64,000 bases of DNA from Rallus limicola (taxonomy: Eukaryota; Chordata; Aves; Gruiformes; Rallidae): positions 17,662,146-17,726,145 of the forward strand of contig JAKCOZ010000001.1 in assembly GCA_022605955.1 (NCBI GenBank), given 5' to 3'. Numbering within the stretch: position 1 is the first letter of the stretch; each line of letters starts with the position of its first letter. Of this stretch, positions 1-9,700 are shown one piece after another. A model generated the notes under the pieces. That model ran no database searches and was not told the origin of the DNA. It worked only from the letters and a program-made list of their open reading frames with translations. Position numbers and translations under genes: made by a program.

Positions 1-570
1 TCTAAATTGACAGGAGTATGTGTTATTTCTTCAGGTTTTGGGAAAACATCTGCCACAAAATGCTTTATGTCAGTGTTCTGACCACTATACATTGTTGGTG
101 GCAGCACAGTTTGTAGGCAGAATTTATGTATACACAAGAACATTGCACATGCAGACTGACCAGCAGTGCACTTCGCAACAAAAAAGAGCACCTTGCCACT
201 TGTGGGCTCATCATTTTCAACCAGATCTTGGGAACAGTTCAGATTGTCCAGTTGTCATAAAGACTTCGGTGGGAGCCCACATGGCACTAGAGCATTGTAT
301 GCCAGTGGACGAGGGCCTAATCCAGACACTGCTCAGCAAAACAAAGCTGAAGACAGTCATTCTTGAACAGATGACTTGGAGAAAGAGACTTCTTTACAGC
401 TGCATGCATACCTTTTAGTCTCTTCTTAAAAATAATCTTAGCTGCTGACAGGTATAAAGGTTGGGAGGTAGCGCCCGAAGGTGCTTATTGCCCAGACCTC
501 TACCCCTGCAAATACAAATCACATCCTTAACTCATCTCGTCCTATAAATCCCGGCCAGGCCTCCCTGTGG
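1..570. other. non-coding flank left of the CpG island
   Basis: No recognisable gene. Open frames here (for example a 132-codon frame at 20-418) show no known domain and no coding-like composition. Two TATA-like strings, TATAAAG at 453-459 and TATAAAT at 543-549, sit just outside the CpG island on the plus strand. They could be core-promoter elements but are equally likely by chance. If the leftward gene proposed at 1187-1233 is real, this stretch is the beginning of its first intron. Confidence 0.5.
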
Positions 571-1186
571 CGAAATTCTTCGGTTACAGAAGCGAGGGTG
601 CGGGCTCAGCACTGCACTTCGCGTCTCCCGTTTCGCCGCGCAACACGGCTGCGGGATCAGGCCCAGCGCTGCTCTTCTGAACTCCCCCGGCCCCCACAGG
701 CTCCCCGGACTTCGGTCCCTCCAGGGAGGTTGCACAGCCCACTGGCGGCAAACCGCGGCGGGGGGGACAGCCCGGGACAGGATCCCCGCCCCATGTCCCG
801 CCGGCGCTCCCAGAGACCTGGGGCCGGCGGGTCTCGCCGGGAATTCTTCGGGCAACGGAGGGGGCGAACGGCGACGCCGGCCGCGGCGAGGACACGAACC
901 GGGCCCGTCCCGTGCCCCAGCCCGGCGTATGCACGCCAAGGGCCTCAGGACCTGGGCCCCGCCGCCGCCCGCGCCCCTCCCGCCGCCTCGGTTTAAAGCG
1001 CGCTCGGCCGCTCCGCTCCCGCCTGCGTGTCCTCTCACCCGGGCGGGTTCCGGCCTCGCTCCAGATCGCGGCTCCACCCCTGCAGCAGGCCCGGGCGTGC
1101 GCCGGCAGCGGGGCCGCCCAGTGGCGACGAGGGCTGCCGGGCTGCCGGTGTCGAGCTGCAGAGCGGGGGCGCCGCGGGCGCCTCAC

Positions 1187-1233
1187 TCTGCACTGCCGCT
1201 TCCCGCCGCGCCGCCGTCGCACGAGGCTGCCAT
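1187..1233 (-). CDS. candidate first coding exon of an unidentified gene (partial)
   Basis: On the minus strand an ATG at 1233-1231 has A at -3 and G at +4, a strong initiation context, and is embedded in a YY1 core (CAAGATGGC). This ATG/YY1 overlap is typical of housekeeping gene starts. It opens 15 codons reading MAASCDGGAAGSGSA, a low-complexity Ala/Gly/Ser N-terminus, followed by two bases and then GTGAGG (1186-1181), a plausible splice donor in phase 2. Without splicing the frame stops at once with TGA, which fits an exon end. An in-frame upstream ATG at 1257-1255 (reading MALVSLSK before it) has C at -3 and is weaker. The remaining exons would lie to the left, mostly outside the window. 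I do not recognise the protein. No transcript evidence is available, and a chance frame in GC-rich DNA is the alternative. Confidence 0.4.
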
Positions 1234-1238
1234 CTTGG
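1226..1238 (-). promoter_or_regulatory. YY1 element overlapping the candidate start codon
   Basis: The plus-strand sequence GCTGCCATCTTGG is the reverse complement of CCAAGATGGCAGC, which matches the YY1 consensus CAAGATGGCGGC except for one base. In mammalian promoters YY1 sites of this form lie just downstream of the transcription start and often supply the initiator ATG. This predicts a leftward start site a short distance to the right, roughly 1240-1300. Confidence 0.6.
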
Positions 1239-1369
1239 AGAGGGAGACAAGGGCCATCCGCCCGACACCGGGGCCAGAGGCAGCCAGCCGAGCGCCGAGC
1301 AGCTCCAGTGTGGCACCCGCGTGGCGGGGAAGGTAGTGCCGTTTGGGATTGCCGAGTGCATCGATACCT

Positions 1370-1379
1370 GGGCGGGGCG
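1370..1379 (+). promoter_or_regulatory. SP1/KLF GC box
   Basis: GGGCGGGGCG is a perfect GC box inside the CpG island. It lies about 140 bases upstream of the candidate minus-strand start codon, a usual distance for a TATA-less promoter. Confidence 0.6.
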
Positions 1380-1889
1380 CGCCTGTCCTCGGGTGTGAGA
1401 GGGGCCGGGCGGTGCGGCCTTGGGGCGGTGGCAGCCGCACGTTCGGCCTTCCCGGCCCAGGGCTGTCGCTGCTCCCCTGCGCCGGTCCCGTCCAGAGACC
1501 TGGGCGACCCCCAGGGCCTCCTCTCGCGGGTGATGTCCCGCTGGTGCAGTCGTACGGGGGTGAAGCCAGACTGGGGCCGTGGCGTCCTGCTGCTCGCACT
1601 GGGGGCCGGGCCACCCACCGTGCCCTCGAGCGGCCCAGCGTGGTTCCCGGGCTCCCCTGGGCTCCGTCGGAGTTGCTGGGCCCGCGAGGGACCCCCCTGC
1701 GTGCGGCCACAGCTCTGCCCCCGCCCGCCCCGTGCGGAGCGCGTGCCCGTCTGGCCCCTGAGCTGGGCACAGCCTGCTCGGCGTGTGCTGCGGCCGTGTG
1801 GCTTCGCTTCTCTGAGCTGGCGGGACTTACCGGCGGGTTAGTTGGTGGCCGCTTGTGCCGGCCGCGGTAGGTCAGTAGGAAAGGGCGAA

Positions 1890-2096
1890 ATGGCTCTTTA
1901 CTGTCAGGGTGTTGAGATGCTGGAACAGTCTGCCTAGAGAGGTGATGGAGGCCCCATTTCTGGAAGCATTGAGGGTCAGGCTTGATGAAGGTCCAAGCAA
2001 CCTTATCTAGTTAAAGGTGTCCCTGCTTACTGCAGAGGGGTTGGACTAGGTGACCTTTAAAGATCCTTTCCAACCTACTGCCTTCTATCATTCTAA
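1890..2096 (+). mobile_element. CR1 LINE 3' fragment
   Basis: Matches the 3' end of bird CR1 elements by eye: a 'gtgttgagatgctggaacag' type segment, then 'cctagagaggtgatggaggcccc', 'ggttggactaggtgacctttaa' and the terminal 'ttccaacctactgccttctatcattct'. It is strongly 5'-truncated (about 200 bases), as most CR1 copies are. It inserted at the right edge of the CpG island. Confidence 0.9.
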
Positions 2097-2618
2097 ATCC
2101 TGTCATTAAGCAGTGACAGGGCCAGCACTTCCATGAGATTAGTCATGCATGCAGATGAAAAGGCTCATCTCTGGTAAGCCTGCCTGATGGAGGAATTGAG
2201 TGGTGGTACTGCACAGGTGGAGAGTTGGGACCAGCCAGAGACAAAATAGGTGTCTCAACAGTACTCCTGCCTGTAGATCATTATCCAGCCCTCACACCCT
2301 TTCTAATCTACTGTCTAAAAGTAGCAGACCAGAGAATGGCAGAATAACCCCAGCATCTTCTAAAGATCTCACTCATTACTGTACAGGTTGCAAGACAGAG
2401 GTAAAAAACCTCAAGAAACAGCCTGGTCAGAAAAGTTGCTTTCCTACTAGGTTAGTCTTTTTTTCACTGGCAGCTCAGGAGGTCCCTGTTCAACAAACTT
2501 CATTTAGCTCTGTCCTTAAATTACATCATCTTCACTGATGCGTGAATCTCTATTTAGATGTCAGTAGACACTCACATGGCCCTGTCAGAGGCTGCCTGGG
2601 GTTACATGCTGCCAGCAG

Positions 2619-2639
2619 ACTACAATTCCCAGCCATGCC
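2619..2639 (+). promoter_or_regulatory. ZNF143/STAF (SBS1-type) binding module
   Basis: ACTACAATTCCCAG followed by CCATGCC closely matches the long ZNF143/STAF motif, in which ACTACA precedes TTCCCAGAATGC. The ACTACA extension makes a chance match unlikely. Such sites are usually in CpG-island promoters or snRNA-type promoters. Here the site is about 0.7 kb outside the island, so it may be a distal promoter element or a start of its own. Confidence 0.6.
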
Positions 2640-4701
2640 TGAGGTTAAAGCTGACCCATCACAGGCGTGCTGACTCCCTGGGGCTTAAAGATACACCTTC
2701 TGGTCCTGATGATACTCTTGTATCTTAATGAGTGTATAAAAATGATTATTACTTGTGGTACAGCAGGACCTAGAGGAATTAGAAGAGGTTAGAGCCTTGT
2801 GTCTCTTACACTGTGTGACTGCATCATTCGATCCAAAGTGGGGAGTACGGCTCCTAAGCACAGATGAATATCTGCAAGTGCAGCACCTGTAATGCATCAG
2901 AGTAAAACCCTCTGGCCCTTAGACTGAACACAAGGCCTATGAAGATGTTCTTGTGCATGTACACATGTGTGTCTGCTGTTGGTAAAACTGTCAAAAATCA
3001 CTCCTTGCTCTCTAACCAATGACCCAGGGAGGAGCTAGGAGGTGGACAAGCATCTCTGCCAGTTTTTGACCAGGACCTTGCCAGAGCTGAAGTTACTGAG
3101 ACCTGCTCTTTTCCTCTGATTTGTGATGATGTTCGTAGGGGTCCCAGCGATGGCTCCATACCCCATCCAGCAATGCACAGTACAATGAAAACATGGCTCA
3201 TATCACCAGGGTTTTACAGCTGGCAGCTTCCTTGTTGGTGTTAGTAACCGCATGGAAACATCAGTTAACTCCTGGGAACATTTTGCCTACGGGTGTGGTG
3301 AAGGCAGAACCAGGAGCAAGTGAAAATAAGCCATTAGCATGGTTGAGAGAGGCTAGGTACAGCCTAGCCTGAAGGAACAGGGATACAGATTGCTTTGAAA
3401 ATGGAAAGTCTAAATTAGCTTGGCATTTGATGATGGCAGGCATTTGATAATGATAGCTAGTAAACAGGTAGGAATGGTATATTTAATATTCTGCACCCGA
3501 GAATGAGAAAGGCTTCTAGCTCCCCTGCAGTTTAATGTTTTTAGTGGTGGATGGTTCGTAGGTATTAGATTGTGTCAGTGATTGTGTGTGGAGGAGGGAG
3601 AATTAATTTGCAGGTGAATTTGTAAAAATGAGCGTATAGCAGGATACTTGCACATAAAGCCCCTGAAGCACCAGTCACTCAGACTTTCCCTGGTGAGATA
3701 TATCCATGCTCCTCTCCTCCCACAGAACAATTTCAATAGTAATAATAATAGTAATTGGAATAATAACAACAACATGTCCCGCCTACTGCATCTTTCATCA
3801 GCACAGAAACGTTCAGAGAAACTTTTCAATCATTCCCATTCTTCAGAGCTAATAAAAGGAACCAGCCAGCACAAAACACTGGCATTTACTGGGTGCTTTC
3901 AACAAACGTAGCCTTTCTCTTTTCTAGAAAATCCAGGGATCCCTGTAGAGTGTATACCTAGATTATACAGGTCAGGTGGAGAAAATGTCAGGATGCTGAT
4001 AGCAAATTTAAGAGAGTCACAACCCTTTCAAATCCTTAACACCTGACAGAATTATTTCTTTGTACTTTTGAATGCAAGAAGTTGTAGTGAGGGAATCAGA
4101 AAATTGGACAGTCCCTATAGTTTTTAAGACCTGAAGTGCAGCCTCAGACAGTCAGACTGTTGTGAGAATATTGCTTATTCCTTTGTTCAGAGCATTTTGG
4201 GTTTTTTTCTCCCACATGCCAGGGAGAGAAACTGCAAAAGGGTACGTGGTATCTTCCCTCAGGTGTCTTCTTGGCAGTGAGATACATATTGTGACGTGGT
4301 CTTGCCAGTGCAGAACATCTTAGCATGTGTATATTCTTTCTTATGCTTAATGCTCAATTAGTTGTGTACTGAAGGTTACCGCCCATGAAGCCACCCAATA
4401 TGGTCTTGCTTTCCCCACATTTTATTCACCATCTATCCTTGTCTGCCTGTTTTCTTTTGCCTGCACTAAGGTGCATGTTTCTATATGCTGTAGCCCTCTT
4501 TATTTAATTGTTTTTTAGAACTTAATTCAGTGGTCTTTCAAGTGCGGTGAGTGTAAGAGGAATGAATAGTAACATAAGCACAAGCCCACAGCCAAGTTAC
4601 CTGCAGAAGTAAATACATCACTCAGAGTTGAATGAACAATTACCAGTTCTTGCTTGTCATAATTTGCAAAATCTCACTTCACTCACATCCCTTTTTTCTG
4701 G

Positions 4702-4725
4702 TTTTTTTTTTTTTTTTTTTTTTTT
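4702..4725 (+). repeat. poly-T tract
   Basis: A run of 24 T. On the minus strand it would be a poly-A tail, but no polyadenylation signal is seen just upstream on that strand and the flank shows no processed gene. It is treated as a homopolymer. Confidence 0.9.
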
Positions 4726-6454
4726 CCTCCTGGATTCCAAGATGATTTGACATTACTTGGAATTAGACCTGGATTAAAATCTCTAGCCCTTCCCTAGCCA
4801 TGAAAAGCCTGCTTGGTTTTGCATCGGCAGTGCTACTCTTCTTTGTGCACACTACACCGCTTGCCCAGTACTAGCTACCAAACTGCCCTTATAAAGGAAG
4901 AATGGCTTGTTACATTTGTATAGGTTCTGTGAAAAAGAAATACATTTTAAAAGGCTTAAGGCTATGACTATGGAGGAAGTGACTGCAGTGTTACAGTGGC
5001 TTTAGGTGAGATGGACCTTGCCTTTCAGTTATGTCAGCTATATGATTTCCTTAATCTTATTTATAAACAAGACTAGTGGGTCCTGTTTGAATACAAGAAC
5101 TTCCTTAGAGAAGCAAAACTTCCAGTGATTTGTTATGTGCCTTTTTTCAGTGTTGGGAATTTACCTAAATGACTTTTTTTGATTTTTTTTTTTTTCCCAG
5201 TATGCATTCATTGTCTTGCCTCTGCAGCTGGGAATACAGTTATTAAGGAGAATCCAGTGGTGCATGTGTTTGCTTGTAGCATCAGTGCAGCAGCCTGAGC
5301 ATTCCCAAGAACCACAGGGTCTGTTACGGTGGACATACACCTTCTCCCCCTGCTCCTAGTGCTGCACCCTCTGTATTCCCATGAGAGGTAAGGTGAGGTG
5401 GGACAACAGTGTCCTCGTCCATCTGGTGGGGAAACAATACCATGTGTTACAACAGGGTTAGTGGAGCCCAGAGAAGAAGAGTATGCTCTTGGGTGTGGTT
5501 AGGCAATGGGTAAAGGGATGGAATTGGGGTGATATGTGTAAGGAAAGGTTAAATGCCCCAAATTGGTCACCGTTTTGCCTCTTTTCACTGATTTTGATCT
5601 CCTCACCACCTGCCAAGGAGGTAGGTTTGGTTTAATCTGAGTTTCACAGAGCCATACAAGGCCTGTGCCACTGCTTTTAGCTCTCCCTCGATACCTGCTC
5701 CCTGGGCACCTTGCTGGTCTGTGCTGACCATAATTCCTCACAACCCTGGTCCCATAAAACATCAGTCATTCATCCCTACCTGTATCCTAGTTTAAAATGT
5801 TACCTTTTTCGTTGTATCTGGTCATGTATGTATTTAATTTCCTCCTTTCACACCTTGTCTCTCTCTCCATTCCAGTCATCTTCTGTACAGGCCAGACTGA
5901 CCTGCTCCTCTCTTTTTAGACAGAGTGGAATGATCCTTCACCTGTGTGAAAAACCTGTAGCTCTGAGCTGTTTCGTTCCTACAGCTTTCTGTTTATGGTA
6001 GAACCACAGCTTCAGCATCTGACCTGCAGTGGGTACCAAAAATTATTATTATTTCTCTTCAAATAATGTAGAAGTGTCCAAGCCATTTCTGGGGACCACG
6101 CCTGTGTGTCTGCTTCTGGCTACGGATGTCATAGCTGGAGAGCAGAACTTCTGGGAAGTGCCCTGAACAGCTGCAGAGTGGCAGTGCAATGTGCAGAGAG
6201 GCTGGAAACAGGACAATACTGCCTGCAAAATTCTTGGAATGCCAGCTGGCCTAATGGCAGCCTCATGACTGTCGTGTACCATAATACCTGGAGCTGTTTT
6301 ATATGTTGAATCTGCTTACACAGCAGGTAATTTGCAATGCTTTCAGGGTCACGGGACTAGTCGAGATGATCTGGGTCATTGCTGTCATTTAAACTGTATT
6401 GTAAACTGATTGGCTTTTATCATAAAAGCAATCAAATCCCATCTCCCCCTTAAC

Positions 6455-6730
6455 CCTCACTGGGAGGCTGTTTCAGAGTCTCTTTTGTCTGATGGTTGGA
6501 AATGGTCTCCTGTTCACCAGCCTGAATGTGTTCATGGTTAGTGTGCATCCATTTGTACCTGTGCCAACATTTTCTTTTAGCTAATACAATTATTGTCTCT
6601 TGTTGCTGTTTTTACTTTGATGTATTTATAGAGAGCAGTCATACCTCCTCTTAGTTCTCCTCATTTTGCTAGGCTAAACAAGTCATGCTCTCCTAGTTCC
6701 CTCCTGGCCAGTCACCTCCTCCTTCCTCTA
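6455..6730 (-). mobile_element. ancient CR1 LINE remnant
   Basis: Reads antisense to an old reptile/bird CR1. Diagnostic strings are 'catttgtacctgtgccaaca', 'gtatttatagagagcagtca' and 'attttgctaggctaaacaag'. On the minus strand the last two encode a degraded LFSLAK...LRGGMTALYKYI segment, the conserved C-terminal region of CR1 ORF2. It is heavily diverged, with stops and indels, so it is an old insertion. Confidence 0.75.
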
Positions 6731-9700
6731 CCCGTGCCGGCAGCCTTGCTCTCTGCTTGCTCACATTGCATTCTTCCCTGAAGCTAGATGACTGGTAACA
6801 GGCACACTTTGCTCAGAGGTCTCACCAAGGTCTTCTCTCTAGAGGAAATACCTTTTTAATGAAGATAAGAGAGTTGAGTACTTCCCTGAAACCTTTGAAT
6901 ACAACTTCCTGATCCTTCCTTTCCCTTCACACCCTATCCTCACAGGTTAATGAATTTGACAATGGCATTAATATATTAAGAGATAAAACATACATAGATG
7001 ACCGTGTTGGAAACAGTTGTGTGGGTTTGATTGCCTGTAAGGCGTAAGATGTTCAGTTAACGGCAAGAGTCAGTCTGCATTATACCTTCCCCTGTAGTCA
7101 CCAAGGAATACAGCAAACAAGGAACAGTAACTGTTTATTCCTTGCCTTTTGGGGACCAGACTGTAGCCTGCTGCTCTAGGTTTACCCTGGGACCGCAGCA
7201 CATGTGATGTGGAGGAGACACTGTTGTCTCAGGTGGGTATATCTCTCTGATACCACACTGCAGTGTGGCCACCACCATCACATTGGAGGCTTTGGGGTGC
7301 TGATCACATGTGGCCTGGAGCTGAGCCTTCCTCTTGCTTTGTTTCTCCAATATGCTGTAGTTACTGAAAGGCTGTAATGTCTTCCTTTTCTTCTTTCTCT
7401 TTTCTTCCCTGCACCACTTTTTCTCCTAATAGTCAAGGTTTCAGTCAGGCACGCACATCTATTCACTGGTAAGGAATCACCTCTAAAGCCTTCCTTTTTT
7501 TTCCTTCTGGCTTGTTTTCTCTAAGGAACAGTACAGTACGATCTCCTGTCCCCTTTTGGGTATAAAGCAATTACTCCAATAATTCTGCTAAAACCAAAAA
7601 TCACACCCTTCGCTATCATCTTCTTGCTTGGAGTCCAGCTTGGGTTATTTGTGTTGAAGGTGGACTTGTGAAAGTAAGGGGAGCTGTGGTAACAGCATGA
7701 CTTAGATTCACATCTCAGGTCTGGTTTCGTGCCTCTGCTACCTCTGATGTCTTCACCATTACCTTTCCAGTCCTTGCTCTGTCTCCTCTCAAATACCTCA
7801 AAACTCTCCTGTCTCAGGCATGCCTTATGAAGTCTGATGGTCTGTGTACTCTGCGTGGCACTGTGCATTCTCTCAGCACCTCTGTACCAGAGCTAGCACT
7901 AAGGAGGGTGCTGAACATGCAACTATGACCCTTTGCTGCTTAACTGTAGATACTCTTTTTACTACTGTTCATCCACTGGACGGCTGCCTGCTTCACCCTT
8001 GTCTGTCTGAGATGATAGTGCATTTATAATTAGGTAGGTACTATTCTAAACGGTCTTAAATAAAAATTGACTGTTTGCTCTATCATGCCAGACAAATCAC
8101 AAGACTTTTTGTGTTTGCAAATGGAATACAGGATGAAATTACAGGAGTAAGAACAAGGATGATGGTCATAGCATTTATTACAGAGAGGGTATTTATCCTG
8201 GTCATTTGGCTTATGCGTGCAGGGCACAGGTGATGGTGGAAAGACCTTGGAGTGCCGAGACTTTCTGAGAATCACTACTAAAATGAAAAAGAAACTGTAC
8301 TACATTTAGCCATCAACACACCTGTCTTGAGCTACCTAAAAGCAGCTAGTCTTTGGCCTTGGGGTAAATACAGTTCGTCAAGAATACAGTATTTTAAAAA
8401 ACGTATTTCTGGAGTAGTTGCACCAGTGTTTGTTAATAAACTTGCCTAAAGAAGCCTCACCTGTTACTGTGCTACAGGCTGAAATAACTACTAATTCAAG
8501 GTCACTTTGCTGGGTTACAGGTGAACCTAAAAATAAGGACCTGTGGCATTGCAACATGGTGCAAGAGAGCTATCTAACTGGGAAGTCCACAGTCTGGGCC
8601 ATGGTTGAGCTGGGGAACATTTGAGTGGAAGGCCTTGGTAAAATGACTTTTAACTATACTTTCTACCAAGTAGACAAAAGAGTGCTAAAGCTGAGTTTAA
8701 ATTTTCTGTCTGAAAATATTGGCCTGAAGGCTATGTAAAAACATGGGGTAAACTTGAAATGAGAACATTTTCTGTGGAATCCTCAGCAGAAACCTACAGA
8801 AGAAGCTGAGATGTTCCAAAATTAATCAGATTGGAAGCTCCTTCAGCTCACTGCAGACATGCAAAAGTATTTAGAAATTTCTTCTTTTCTTCCTTTAATT
8901 AACGTATAGATGGAAATTAAACATTTTTAATGCTGTCTGTGGGTGCTGGAGCTGTGACAGCCTGAGAAGCAGTTTTGACCAGTCTCCCAGTTGATCCTCA
9001 GATCCTTGCCATATGCCACGGCTGTGTACTGATCAGTTGTGCAGTATATAAGGGAGGATAAATCATTCTTCTGAGAAGTGCTGGTCCCAAATAAGGCTCA
9101 CAGGTCTGTGTGCTCCATATTTATTTTGGTAAGAAACCTGGGGAAGAATTTCATGTTTTGTGATTAGGGTTTTAGACTGGGTGAGTCCTAAACAAGAAAA
9201 CCCTCACTGTTGTTCATTTCTGTGAAGGATGCAACACTTCGTGTACTTACACAGAGGGAAGTAGAGAGATTGTATCAGTGTACATCCCAGTCATAACTCA
9301 TTTCTCTTTTTAACAGTACCAGCCTGGTAAGGCTATTGAGTATCGGTGCTGCACTTGGAGCACAGAAAGAATGGGATGTTTTATGGTCCTAAATTCAATT
9401 CACGGTTAAATGTCTCAGGTAATGGAAGCTTTTACCACATCACTTGAGAGACCATTGTATTGTCTGCTAGATTTCATAAGCAGGGAGTTTTCTTTTTTAT
9501 TTAGTTGAGCTGCTTGCTTTTTCTGAAGAAATAAATGACCAAATAAAAAGCAAATCCAAAAACCTCCCCCACTGAGTCTATTTCAGTTGTTGCTGTTTTC
9601 TTTGCCTTTTCCTCCTTGAAATGCATTAGTTTCCAGTTGAAGGAACCTGAAGAAAAGATGATTATTACCAAGAAATTTGCAAATTAGCACAGCTCAAAAC

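Larger units (their letters stand above)
575..1880. promoter_or_regulatory. CpG island promoter
   Basis: A sharply bounded, very GC-rich and CpG-dense block in an otherwise CpG-depleted window. CpG is frequent from about 590 to 1870 and rare on both sides. It contains an SP1-type box GGGCGGGGCG (1370-1379) and a YY1 element (1226-1238), and no well-placed TATA box. Such islands in vertebrates mark promoters of broadly expressed genes and are often bidirectional. The long open frames on both strands inside it, up to 344 codons, are expected from the lack of stop codons in GC-rich DNA and are not treated as genes. Transcription to the left is supported by the YY1/ATG exon. Transcription to the right is possible, but no clear first exon was found. 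Confidence 0.85.
2097..6450. other. non-coding stretch with one ZNF143-like site
   Basis: No supported gene. It holds the ZNF143-like module at 2619-2639, an AAT/AAC-rich patch near 3735-3775, a 24-base T run at 4702-4725 and a shorter T-rich tract near 5177-5196. Short open frames (up to 112 codons) show no domains or codon bias. Confidence 0.5.

Noticed and set aside
20..418. 132-codon plus-strand frame at the left edge
   Set aside because: No domain, no supporting promoter or splice structure, and composition like surrounding non-coding DNA.
584..1618. 344-codon minus-strand open frame in the CpG island
   Set aside because: Arg/Pro/Gly/Ala-rich translation, overlapping equally long frames on the other strand, no domain. 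Explained by stop-codon scarcity in GC-rich DNA.
912..1841. 309-codon plus-strand open frame in the CpG island
   Set aside because: Same reason; composition simply follows GC content, with no recognisable domain or conserved motif.
5165..5225. Polypyrimidine tract ending in CAG, like a splice acceptor
   Set aside because: No open frame with coding character follows and no matching donor was found; T-rich tracts are common here.
9045..9053. TATATAAGG, TATA-box-like
   Set aside because: No CpG island, initiator or downstream gene; such strings occur by chance.
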